A stretch of 23,549 bases of DNA from DASUMP01 sp036277635 (GCA_036277635.1 DASUMP010000086.1:1-23549), one strand, 5' to 3'. Positions 14,536 to 21,460 are shown, counted from the first letter of the stretch. Notes: generated by a model from the letters alone, not told the origin. Made by a program: numbers and translations.

Positions 14536-14969
14536 TGGAATCCGAGCTCCTGCTCCCCGACACCGCCGATCCGGTGGCGGCCGAGTTCTGGGCCGGCACC
14601 GCGCGCGGCGAGCTGTTGGTGCAGGCATGCGCCGCGTGCGGCGCGTGGCGCATGCCGCCCCGCCCGATGTGCCCGGCCTGCCGCTCGACCTCGGTGCGCT
14701 GGGAGCGCACGTCGGGTCGTGGCCGCGTGTGGTCGTTCGCGGTGCCGCATCCCCCGCTGCTCCCCGCGTATGCCGCGTTGGCCCCGTACAACGTCGTCGT
14801 GGTCGAGCTCGAGGAGCGGCCCGACATCCGCTTCGTCGGCAACCTGATCGCCACCGCCGACGGCCCGATCAACGAGGTCGACCCGGCGACGATCCGCATC
14901 GGCGAACCGGTGCGCGTCGTGTTCCAGACCGTCGCCGGCGTCGCGCTGCCGCGTTGGGTCCGCGCCTGA
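14535..14969 (+). CDS. DUF35 OB-fold/zinc-ribbon protein, partner of Ltp2-like aldolase
   Basis: A 144-aa DUF35 (ChsH2 C-terminal type) protein. It has the N-terminal helix ADPVAAEFWAGTARGEL, a rubredoxin-like zinc ribbon with Cys32, Cys35, Cys46 and Cys49 (CAAC and CPAC), and an OB-fold with GRGRVWSF and YNVVVVELEE. In steroid degradation such domains bind Ltp1/Ltp2-type thiolase-fold enzymes and are needed for their activity and CoA binding. The start codon overlaps the preceding stop (TGATG), supporting a stoichiometric complex. Unlike mycobacterial ChsH2 it is not fused to a MaoC-like hydratase, and no MaoC gene is nearby. Its stop abuts the stop of the convergent YbaK gene with no base between. 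Confidence 0.88.
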   Translation: MESELLLPDTADPVAAEFWAGTARGELLVQACAACGAWRMPPRPMCPACRSTSVRWERTSGRGRVWSFAVPHPPLLPAYAALAPYNVVVVELEERPDIRFVGNLIATADGPINEVDPATIRIGEPVRVVFQTVAGVALPRWVRA

Positions 14970-15449
14970 TCAGACCCGGGCGATCGGCGCGAGGATCGCG
15001 TCGGTGAGCCGCGCAAGATCGTCCGGTGCGAGCTCCAGCTCGACGCCGCGCGCACCGGCGCTCACGAACACCGTCGGCCACTGGGTCGCGGTCGCGTCGA
15101 CGGCGGTCGGGAGCCGGCGCTTCTGGCCGACCGGGCTGATGCCGCCGACGACGGAGCCGGTGAGGCGCTGCGCGTCGGCGGGATCGGCCATCGCCGCCTG
15201 CTTCGCGCCGAACGCCGCCGCGACGGCCTTCAGATCGAGGGTGGCGGTCACGGGGACCACGGCGACGGCGTGGCGGCCGTCGGCGAGCGCCACCACGAGC
15301 GTCTTGAAGATCCGGGCCGGCTCGACGTCGAGCTCGCGGGCGGCTTCGGCGCCGTAGTCGGTGGCCGACCGGTCGTGGGCGTAGGTGTGCACCCGGTGAG
15401 CGACGCCTGCCGCGGTCACGGCCCGGGTCGCCGGGGTCCCCTTCGCCAC
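14970..15449 (-). CDS. ybaK: YbaK/EbsC-type aminoacyl-tRNA deacylase
   Basis: A 159-aa YbaK-family protein that hydrolyses misacylated tRNA (Cys-tRNA-Pro in bacterial YbaK), protecting translation fidelity. It starts KGTPATRAVTAAG, carries the conserved FKTLVV with Lys49, the KAVAAAFGAK helix, and the GGISPVGQK loop (102-110), and ends with a typical acidic-to-hydrophobic helix (ELELAPDDLARL). I chose GTG at 15447-15449, which gives the family's usual length and N-terminus; the frame is open to 15596, but that 49-residue extension is low-complexity and crosses two large inverted repeats. It is monocistronic as far as can be seen, and converges head-on with the DUF35 gene. Confidence 0.88.
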   Translation of the reverse strand: MAKGTPATRAVTAAGVAHRVHTYAHDRSATDYGAEAARELDVEPARIFKTLVVALADGRHAVAVVPVTATLDLKAVAAAFGAKQAAMADPADAQRLTGSVVGGISPVGQKRRLPTAVDATATQWPTVFVSAGARGVELELAPDDLARLTDAILAPIARV

Positions 15450-15475
15450 GGCGGGGACGGTATCGCCGGCCGTGC

Positions 15476-15502
15476 TCGTCGAATCGACCGTCGATTCGAC
15501 GA
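15476..15502. repeat. 12-bp inverted repeat (hairpin or operator) upstream of ybaK
   Basis: Arms TCGTCGAATCGA and TCGATTCGACGA are perfectly complementary with a 3-nt loop (ccg at 15488-15490). It lies 26 nt upstream of the YbaK GTG, so it could be an operator, a leader hairpin, or the last of three hairpins ending transcription of the upstream 47-aa gene. Confidence 0.65.
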
Positions 15503-15556
15503 CGACGGTTGCGCGCGGGAGGGCACCGACGGAGGACGAGCGGGGCCGAGACGCGA

Positions 15557-15588
15557 CTCGACCCCGACCATCCCTGGTCGGGGTCGAG
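15557..15588. terminator. 14-bp perfect hairpin between the 47-aa gene and ybaK
   Basis: Arms CTCGACCCCGACCA and TGGTCGGGGTCGAG are perfectly complementary around a 4-nt loop (tccc on the + strand). It has no T-run on either strand, as is common for GC-rich actinobacterial terminators. It lies 82 nt beyond the stop of the minus-strand 47-aa gene. Terminator is the likeliest role; part of a structured RNA is an alternative. Confidence 0.6.
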
Positions 15589-15630
15589 CGGGGCACAACC
15601 GGCGGGGGGACGTCCGGTCGGCACGAGCCG

Positions 15631-15655
15631 CCGGTCCGAGGGGGGATCGGACCGG
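15631..15655 (-). terminator. Hairpin just after the stop of the 47-aa gene
   Basis: Arms CCGGTCCGA and TCGGACCGG are perfectly complementary with a 7-nt loop (six G and an A on the + strand); allowing one bulge, the stem extends by GCCG/CGGC. It lies 14 nt past the stop codon on the minus strand. There is no U-tract, so it fits a stem-only terminator. Confidence 0.6.
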
Positions 15656-15669
15656 TCGGCGATCTGGGG

Positions 15670-15813
15670 TCAGGCGGCCCGGGCGGCGGGCTCGCTCGTG
15701 CGCAGGTCGGCGAAACGGCGCTCCCACGCCAGACGCCGGGCGAGCCAGGTCAGCGCTTCCTTGCGCTGCTCGGCGCTGCGGATGGTGGTGGAGTCGGCCA
15801 TCATGGTCTCCAT
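15670..15813 (-). CDS. 47-aa small protein with WLARRLAWE motif, function unknown
   Basis: A 47-residue protein, METMMADSTT at the start, then a single predicted amphipathic basic helix covering about 15-38 with the pattern KEALTWLARRLAWERRFADL, and a short Ala-rich tail. Two tryptophans and an Arg pair spaced along one helix face suggest a nucleic-acid, protein or membrane-surface contact. I do not recognise a named family, though small actinobacterial proteins with WLARRL-type helices exist in my memory. Evidence that it is real: a TAAGAT -10 at 15852-15857 (minus), three closely spaced ATG codons at its start, and a strong hairpin 14 nt after its stop. It is divergent from the tandem-HTH MerR gene and shares its promoter region. 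Starts at 15804 or 15801 are alternatives. Confidence 0.6.
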   Translation of the reverse strand: METMMADSTTIRSAEQRKEALTWLARRLAWERRFADLRTSEPAARAA

Positions 15814-15851
15814 ACGGAACCGAACGCTCCGGCGGATGTCGTCACAGAGGA

Positions 15852-15897
15852 ATCTTACCGGAGCATTGACACTGAAAGTGAATGCTCGCAGTATATC
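15852..15897. promoter_or_regulatory. Bidirectional MerR-type promoter with dyad
   Basis: On the plus strand there is TTGACA (15866-15871), a 20-nt spacer and TATATC (15892-15897), the over-long spacing typical of MerR-controlled promoters. On the minus strand TAAGAT (15857-15852) would serve the 47-aa gene. Between them lies the dyad GAGCATT (15861-15867) and AATGCTC (15881-15887), with a nested CACT-gaa-AGTG. A tandem MerR protein is encoded directly downstream, so autoregulation and control of the small gene are likely. This stretch is far richer in A/T than its surroundings. Confidence 0.6.
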
Positions 15898-15906
15898 GAC
15901 CCCGAG

Positions 15907-15921
15907 TCCAGCCGTGCTGGA
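15907..15921 (+). repeat. Small hairpin in the merR leader
   Basis: TCCAGC and GCTGGA form a 6-bp stem with a cgt loop in the predicted 5' leader of the MerR gene, about 50 nt before its start. Its role is unknown, and it may be chance. Confidence 0.3.
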
Positions 15922-15972
15922 GTTACGGTTGTCACAAGCACCCGGGCCCCACGGCCCCACAGAGGAGCGCTC

Positions 15973-16698
15973 GTGAGCGGCACCGGCTGGCGCATCGACG
16001 ACCTCGCCCAGCGGGCGGCCGTCCCGGTCGACACGATCCGGTACTACTCCCGTGAGGGGCTGCTCCCCCCACCGCAGCGCAGCGGCCGCCACAAGCTCTA
16101 CGGCCCCCGGCACCTCGACCGGCTGAGCCGGATCCGCGAGCTCCAGGAACGCCGCTTCTCCCTGGCCGCGATCCGGGCGATCCTCGACGCCGACCGCCCC
16201 GGCCTCGACAGCATCTTCGGCGGCACCGGCCAGTACACGCTCGCCGAGCTCATCGAACGCACCGGCGTCGATGCCGACCTGGTCGAGCGCCTCCGCGGCG
16301 TGGGCCTGCTGCCCGAGCCCGCCGAGTTCGGTCGCGAGTCCTACGACGAAGCCGACCTGTCGCTGCTCCAGGCCGTCGTCGAGCTGCGCGAGATCGGCAT
16401 GACCCCCGAGGTCCTCACCGAGCTCGGCGCGATCTACGTGCGCCACTTCCGCGCGCTGCAAGCCGACGTGCACGCGATGCTCGCGGGCCAGCGGAACCCC
16501 GAGTGGGACCCGGCGTCGATGATCGAGGTCCAGCGCAAGCTCACCGCGAACGCGGGCCGGTTGATCCCCGCGGTCGACCGCGTCCTGAACTACGTGCACC
16601 AGCGCACGGTGCAACGCCTCACCCTCGACGCGATCCGGCGCGCGCAGGAGACCGGACGTGGCGTGGGAGGCATCCGGCGCGACGAGCTCGACGCGTAG
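15973..16698 (+). CDS. MerR-family regulator with two tandem MerR-like HTH domains
   Basis: A 241-aa regulator. The first winged-helix domain (residues 6-70) has WRIDDLAQRAAVPVDTIRYY, REGLLPPP, and RFSLAAIRAIL, the textbook MerR arrangement. A second MerR-like unit covers about 88-152: YTLAELIERTGVD, LRGVGLLPEP, and REIGMTPEVLTELG. The remaining 90 residues are helical and may dimerise or bind a ligand; no metal-binding cysteines are present. Two HTH units in one chain could bridge a long operator without a coiled-coil antiparallel dimer. The GTG start has AGAGGAG at 15961-15967. It lies downstream of a MerR-type promoter shared with the divergent 47-aa gene and converges on the amidohydrolase with a 3-nt gap. 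Confidence 0.85.
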   Translation: MSGTGWRIDDLAQRAAVPVDTIRYYSREGLLPPPQRSGRHKLYGPRHLDRLSRIRELQERRFSLAAIRAILDADRPGLDSIFGGTGQYTLAELIERTGVDADLVERLRGVGLLPEPAEFGRESYDEADLSLLQAVVELREIGMTPEVLTELGAIYVRHFRALQADVHAMLAGQRNPEWDPASMIEVQRKLTANAGRLIPAVDRVLNYVHQRTVQRLTLDAIRRAQETGRGVGGIRRDELDA

Positions 16699-16701
16699 CG
16701 C

Positions 16702-17865
16702 TCAGTCGAGGTGCCAGATGCGCGCCGCGTTGCCGCCCACGATGCGCGCCCGCTCGTCGGCCGGCACGTCGCCCATCGTCTCGGCGATGACCTTGCGCGA
16801 GTACGGCCAGTCGTTGCCGTGGTGCGGGTAGTCCGACGACCACATCATGTTGTCGACACCAACCTGCTGGCGCAGCGCGATGCCGCTGCGATCGGTGATG
16901 AACGAGGCGGCGTTGTTGCGGTACCAGTAGTACGACGGCGGCTCGCGCAGCGGCAGATCACCCCAGGAGCGGTTCCGCCACCAACGGTCGTCGAGGCACT
17001 CGAGGAAGTGCGGCAGCCAGCCGACGCCGGTCTCGATCCAGCACACCTGCAGCTCGGGGAAGCGTTCGAAGACGCCGGTGAACAAGATCGCGGTGATGTT
17101 CCCGGCCGCCATCGAGAACACGTGGCTCATCCCGCCGATGGCCTTCGCGCGCGTCGCTTCGCTGCGCATGTCGTAGAGCGCGTTGCCGGCGCGCGCCGCG
17201 GCGGCCCGACTCTTCGAGCGCTGCCGGCGGCTGATGATGTTGATGTGGATCGACACGGGGATGCCCTCGTCGACCGCGGCGGCCCAGAACGGGTCGTCGT
17301 CGCGCGTCAACGTGTCGTTGCCCGACGGCCAGTTCGAGATCAGCACGCCCTTGGCTCCGCGCGCCTTGGCCTTGCGCAACCCGTCGACCGCGACGTCGAT
17401 GCCGAGCGACGGGATCTGCGCGAGGCCGATCAGTCGCGACGGATCCGGCGCGCAGAACTCCTCGAACAAGAAGTTGTTGTACGCCTCGACGCCCGCGAGG
17501 ACGAAGTCGTCGTCGTCGTCACCGAGGAAGTGCGACATCGTGCGCTGGGGCGGGAAGAGCACCTCGGCGTCGACACCGTCGAGATCCATGTCGGCGAGGC
17601 GCGCATCGCCGTTGTAGCAACCGGGCCGCGCCTCGTCGTACGTGACGCCGAACCAGCGGAACTTGTCGAACGGCATGCCCGGCGTGGCGGTGAGCCCGAT
17701 CGGGTCGGGGTCGCCACCCACGGCGGTGAGCCACGCGTCGCCGCCGTCGGGGTCCTGGACGAGTCGCGGCGCCTTGTCCTGGTGGGCCGACGGCAACCAG
17801 TTCGTCCAGATGTCGGGCGGCTCGAGGATGTGGCAGTCGGCGTCGACGATCTCGTACTTCGCCAT
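16702..17865 (-). CDS. Amidohydrolase family 2 (ACMSD-type TIM barrel) protein
   Basis: A 387-aa metal-dependent hydrolase/decarboxylase of the amidohydrolase-2 family. Putative metal ligands are Asp10 and His12 in VDADCHILEP, His208 in VSIHINI, and Asp345 in WSSDYPHHG; the usual second-shell histidine may lie in GGMSHVF. Members decarboxylate or hydrolyse aromatic or CoA-free ring-cleavage products (ACMSD, gamma-resorcylate decarboxylase). The segment DMDLDGVDAEVLFP and the ending ARIVGGNAARIWHLD match the large actinobacterial group often seen in lipid and steroid clusters. The ATG is preceded on the minus strand by GGAGGGG. It is divergent from the CoA-transferase across a 65-nt region containing a 26-bp palindrome, so both are probably controlled by one regulator. 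Confidence 0.87.
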   Translation of the reverse strand: MAKYEIVDADCHILEPPDIWTNWLPSAHQDKAPRLVQDPDGGDAWLTAVGGDPDPIGLTATPGMPFDKFRWFGVTYDEARPGCYNGDARLADMDLDGVDAEVLFPPQRTMSHFLGDDDDDFVLAGVEAYNNFLFEEFCAPDPSRLIGLAQIPSLGIDVAVDGLRKAKARGAKGVLISNWPSGNDTLTRDDDPFWAAAVDEGIPVSIHINIISRRQRSKSRAAAARAGNALYDMRSEATRAKAIGGMSHVFSMAAGNITAILFTGVFERFPELQVCWIETGVGWLPHFLECLDDRWWRNRSWGDLPLREPPSYYWYRNNAASFITDRSGIALRQQVGVDNMMWSSDYPHHGNDWPYSRKVIAETMGDVPADERARIVGGNAARIWHLD

Positions 17866-17888
17866 GGCGGACCCATCCCCTCCGACGC

Positions 17889-17914
17889 GTAATCTGACGT
17901 TCGTGTCAGTTTAC
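17889..17914. promoter_or_regulatory. 26-bp near-perfect palindromic operator in divergent promoter
   Basis: GTAATCTGAC and GTCAGTTTAC are 10-bp arms (one mismatch) flanking a 6-nt centre (gttcgt). TAATCT (17890-17895, plus) and TAAACT (17913-17908, minus) are embedded as likely -10 elements for the CoA-transferase and the amidohydrolase, so a protein bound here would block both. The shape and length suit a TetR-family operator; it does not match the KstR consensus. Confidence 0.7.
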
Positions 17915-17930
17915 TGAGGAGGAGGCCGGG

Positions 17931-20213
17931 GTGCCCGAGGCGCTGCTCGCCGGGACCAACGTCGTCGACCTCGGTGACGAGCCGGCGGCGCGAGCGGCCC
18001 GCATCCTCGCCGATCTCGGCGCGTCGGTCACGCGTCTCGTCCCGAGCGCCGGCGATCCGCTGCCAGCTCGCTCCGCACGCGCGTGGAACGTCGGCAAGGA
18101 GCTCGTCGCCGCCGACCCCGACGACCCGATCGTCGGCACGATCCTCGACGCCGCCGACATCGTGTTCGACACACCGTTCGCCGCCGGGTACCACCGCCTC
18201 GACCCCGCACGCGCACCGCAGGCGGTGTGGGTGCATGTGACGCCGTTCGGTTCCGACGGTCCGCGCGCGTCGTGGCGCGCGACCGACCTCGGCGTCATGG
18301 CCGCGAGCGGGAACATGTACTGCACCGGCGATCGCGATCGCGCTCCGGTGCGCTGCACCGAACCGACCGCGTACGCACACACCGGCCCCGAAGCCGCGTT
18401 CGCCGCACTGAGCGCGCGGTGGGCCGGCGGCGGGCGCCGCGTCGACCTGTCGATGCAGGAGACCGTGCTCGTGGCGAACATGGCCACACCGGCGCGCTTC
18501 CCGGTCACCGGCTTCCGCGGCGTACGACGCGGCGCCGACATCGGACGGACGCGCGAGATCTGGCCGACGCTCGACGGCTACGTGTCGTTCGGCCTGCGCG
18601 GCGGCAAGGCGCGCGTCCCGAGCCTCGAGACGATCACGCGCCTCGTCGCCGCCGACGGCATCGCCGGGGCGTCCGCGCTCACCGAGCGCGACTGGAACGC
18701 CTACAACCACACGACCGCGACCGACGACGAGCTGCGCGCGATCGAAGCGCCCGTCGCCGAGTACTTCGCCCGCCACACGATGCGAGAGCTCTACGACATC
18801 GCGTGCGCGACGAACCTGATGCTCGCGCCGGCGAACTCCCCCGCCGAGATCTACGCGTCGGCGCAGCTCGCGGCGCGCGAGTTCTTCGGCCCACCCGAGG
18901 ACCGGTCGCCGCTCCCCCGGTCGTTCCTCACCGTCCGCCTCGGCGGCCGGCGGCCGACACGGCCACATCCATCGGCATCGGCGCTGGACTCACACCCATC
19001 CGGTGGCGCATGGTCCGGCGTGCGGATCCTCGAGTTCGGGTCGGGTGCGGCCGGGCCCATCGCGTCGCGCTACTTCGCCGAGCACGGTGCGACGGTGCTG
19101 CGCGTCGAGTCGAAGACGCGGCCCGACTTCCTGCGGGTCTACGCGCTCGGGCCGAACAACCCGCACGGCCTCGAGGGCGCGCCGATGTACGACGGCCTCA
19201 ACGTGGGCAAGCGCAACGTCACCTGCAACCTCAAGCACCCCGACGCTGTGGCGCTCGTCCGGCGCCTCGCGCTCGAGTGGGCCGACGCGATCGCCGAGAA
19301 CTTCGCGCCGCGCGCGATGAAGGGCTTCGGCCTCGATGACGACGCACTGCGCGCGCGGCGCCCCGACCTCGTGATGGTCAGCGCGTGCCTGAACGGCCAG
19401 ACCGGACCGCACAAGGACTATCCGGGCTTCGGCGGGCAGGGCGCGGCGCTCTCCGGCTACAACGCGTTGACCGGCTGGCCCGACCGCGAACCGGTGGGGC
19501 CGCACGGCACGATCACCGATTCGCTCGCACCCCGCTTCGTCGCCACCGCACTCGCCGCCGGGCTCCTGCACCGCGCCCGCACCGGGCAGGGCGTGTACCT
19601 CGACATCTCACAGGTCGAGACCGCGATCTACTCGCTCACGCCGTGGTTGCTCGACCACGCGCTCGACGGGCACACGCAGCTGCGCGACGGGAACCGTCAC
19701 CGCGACGCGGTTCCCCACGGCGCGTTCCCGTGCGCCGACGAGGGCGACGTGTCCGATCGGTGGGTCGCGATCGCGTGCTGGTCCGACGACGACTGGCAGC
19801 GGCTCGCGGCGATCGTCGGGATCGACGATCCGGCGCTCGCGACCCTCGCGGCGCGCCGGGTGCAGATCGACCGCGTGGAGGAGATCGTCGCGTCGTGGAC
19901 CGCGACGCGACAACGTCACGAGGTCGCCGCACAGCTGCAGGCCGCCGGCATCGAAGCCGTGCCCGTCGCCGACTTCGGCGACCTCCACGACGACCCGCAG
20001 CTCGCGCACCGCGACCACTTCGTGTCGCTGACGCATCCGTACCTCGGGCCTGGGCTGTACGAGCGCAACGGGTTCCGCATCGACGCGGCGCCGAGCCGCT
20101 ACGGCCGCGCCGGCCCCACGCTCGGACAGGACAACGACTGGGTGCTGCGCGACCTGCTCGGCCTCGACGACGCCGAGATCGCGCGCCTCGTCGCCGAGGG
20201 CGCGGTGGAGTGA
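17931..20213 (+). CDS. Fused two-domain family III (CaiB/BaiF) CoA-transferase
   Basis: A 760-aa protein made of two CaiB/BaiF CoA-transferase units joined by a Pro/Arg/Ser-rich linker at about 335-360. Domain 1 has TDLGVMAASGNMY and VDLSMQET with Asp172; domain 2 has VRILEFGSGAAGPIASRYFAEHGATV-like start, LNVGKRNV, GQGAALSGYNALTGW and YLDISQVE with Asp558. These aspartates correspond to the acyl-anhydride-forming Asp169 of formyl-CoA transferase, so both halves look competent. The family moves CoA between acids, activating a substrate without ATP. Mycobacteria have fused members of similar length (Rv1866-like, from memory). GTG start with a strong GAGGAGGAGG at 17916-17925. It heads the run with fadE30- and ipdF-like genes. 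Confidence 0.88.
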   Translation: MPEALLAGTNVVDLGDEPAARAARILADLGASVTRLVPSAGDPLPARSARAWNVGKELVAADPDDPIVGTILDAADIVFDTPFAAGYHRLDPARAPQAVWVHVTPFGSDGPRASWRATDLGVMAASGNMYCTGDRDRAPVRCTEPTAYAHTGPEAAFAALSARWAGGGRRVDLSMQETVLVANMATPARFPVTGFRGVRRGADIGRTREIWPTLDGYVSFGLRGGKARVPSLETITRLVAADGIAGASALTERDWNAYNHTTATDDELRAIEAPVAEYFARHTMRELYDIACATNLMLAPANSPAEIYASAQLAAREFFGPPEDRSPLPRSFLTVRLGGRRPTRPHPSASALDSHPSGGAWSGVRILEFGSGAAGPIASRYFAEHGATVLRVESKTRPDFLRVYALGPNNPHGLEGAPMYDGLNVGKRNVTCNLKHPDAVALVRRLALEWADAIAENFAPRAMKGFGLDDDALRARRPDLVMVSACLNGQTGPHKDYPGFGGQGAALSGYNALTGWPDREPVGPHGTITDSLAPRFVATALAAGLLHRARTGQGVYLDISQVETAIYSLTPWLLDHALDGHTQLRDGNRHRDAVPHGAFPCADEGDVSDRWVAIACWSDDDWQRLAAIVGIDDPALATLAARRVQIDRVEEIVASWTATRQRHEVAAQLQAAGIEAVPVADFGDLHDDPQLAHRDHFVSLTHPYLGPGLYERNGFRIDAAPSRYGRAGPTLGQDNDWVLRDLLGLDDAEIARLVAEGAVE

Positions 20214-20245
20214 GGGCGAACGGTCGGCGCCGCGACGACGTGCCG

Positions 20246-20251
20246 TAGGCT
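20246..20251 (+). promoter_or_regulatory. Predicted -10 hexamer for leaderless fadE30-like transcript
   Basis: TAGGCT is followed by 9 nt and the GTG start, with no Shine-Dalgarno in between. The geometry is the same as before the reductase, PimB'- and ArsA-like genes (8 nt there). The gap after the CoA-transferase is 47 nt and holds no other signal. Confidence 0.45.
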
Positions 20252-20260
20252 CCGCGCGCC

Positions 20261-21460
20261 GTGGACCTGCGCTTCACTCCCGCCCAGGAAGCCTTCCGCG
20301 CCGACGCGCGCGCGTGGCTCGAGTCGCGCCTCGGCGGTCGGTTCGCGGTCGTGCGCGGCCGCGGCGGACCGGGCGACGAGCACGAGCTCTTCGACGAGCG
20401 TTGGGCGTGGGAGCAAGAGCTGGGCCGCGACGGCTGGATCGGCCTGTCGTGGCCGGCGGCCTACGGCGGACGCGAGGCGTCGCTCGTGGAGCAGGTCGTG
20501 TTCTACGAGGAGTACGCGCGCGCCGGCGGGCCGGGTCGGGTCGGCATCGTCGGCGAGGGCCTGCTCGGGCCCACGCTCGTGCACTTCGGTGACGACGACC
20601 AGTGCCGCCGCTTCCTCCCCGGCATCCTCGCCGGCACCGAGATCTGGTGCCAGGGCTACTCCGAGCCCGACGCGGGCTCCGACCTCGCGAACGTGCAGAC
20701 CCGCGCCGAGCTCGTCGGCGACGAGTGGGTCGTGCACGGCCAGAAGGTGTGGACGTCGCTCGCGCACTGGGCCCACTGGTGCTTCGTGCTCTGCCGCACC
20801 GACCGCGACGCCGCGAAGCACGCGGGCTTGTCGTACCTCCTCGTGCCGATGGATCAGCCCGGCATCGAGATCCGCCCGATCGAGCAGATCACCGGGACAT
20901 CGGAGTTCAACGAGACCTTCTTCGACGGCGCCCGTACGCACGTCGACAACGTCGTCGGCGGCGCGAACAACGGCTGGAAGGTCGCGATGGGCACGCTGGC
21001 GTTCGAGCGCGGGGCGTCGACACTCGGCCAACAGCTCGCGTTCGAGAACGAGCTGCGCGACGTCACGACGGTCGCGCGCTCCAACGGACTCGCGGCCGAT
21101 CCGGTGTTCCGCCAGCGCCTCGCCGACGCGTGGATCACCCTCCGCATCATGCGGTACCACGCGCTGCGCTGCTTGCCGATCCTCGAGCACGGTGGCGTCA
21201 CGCGCGCCACCGCGATCCACAAGCTGCTGTGGGCCGGCTTCCACCGCGCGCTCGGCGAGCTCGCGGTCGACGCGCTCGGCGCCGCGGGTGCGATCGGCGG
21301 CACCGACCCGACGCCGGGCGAGTACGACCTCGGCGCGCTCCAGCGGCTCTTCCTCTACTCGCGCGCCGACACGATCTACGGCGGCAGCAACCAGATCCAA
21401 CGCAACGTGATCGGCGAGCAAGCACTCGGCTTGCCGCGCGAACCGAAGGTGACGCGATGA
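20261..21460 (+). CDS. fadE30: FadE30-like acyl-CoA dehydrogenase
   Basis: A 399-aa acyl-CoA dehydrogenase with FAD. It has the ACAD signature WCQGYSEPDAGSDLANVQT (129-147), GQKVWTSLAHW (160-170), EQITGTSEFNETFFD (208-222), LAFERG with Glu249, and the C-terminal IYGGSNQIQRN (372-382). Glycine stands where MCAD has its catalytic glutamate (Y-E-G), so Glu249, placed like IVD Glu254, is the probable base. Motif by motif it tracks mycobacterial FadE30 as I recall it, which desaturates a CoA thioester of the steroid C/D-ring intermediate. Its stop overlaps the start of the IpdF-like gene (ATGA), the same order as Rv3560c-Rv3559c. GTG start chosen because it follows a TAGGCT hexamer and gives the family N-terminus. 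Confidence 0.85.
   Translation: MDLRFTPAQEAFRADARAWLESRLGGRFAVVRGRGGPGDEHELFDERWAWEQELGRDGWIGLSWPAAYGGREASLVEQVVFYEEYARAGGPGRVGIVGEGLLGPTLVHFGDDDQCRRFLPGILAGTEIWCQGYSEPDAGSDLANVQTRAELVGDEWVVHGQKVWTSLAHWAHWCFVLCRTDRDAAKHAGLSYLLVPMDQPGIEIRPIEQITGTSEFNETFFDGARTHVDNVVGGANNGWKVAMGTLAFERGASTLGQQLAFENELRDVTTVARSNGLAADPVFRQRLADAWITLRIMRYHALRCLPILEHGGVTRATAIHKLLWAGFHRALGELAVDALGAAGAIGGTDPTPGEYDLGALQRLFLYSRADTIYGGSNQIQRNVIGEQALGLPREPKVTR

Noticed and set aside
15270..15869. Long plus-strand open frame opposite ybaK and the 47-aa gene
   Set aside because: Composition is antisense-like, rich in Arg and Gly, without domain signals, and it runs across all three hairpins.
18328..18343. GCGATCGCGATCGC repeat in the CoA-transferase gene
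   Set aside because: Encodes GDRDRA in frame; a codon-driven repeat rather than a site.
19455..19475. Near-match to the KstR site (TacAACgcGTTgac) in the CoA-transferase gene
   Set aside because: Last base fails the consensus and it is deep inside coding sequence where the codons explain it.
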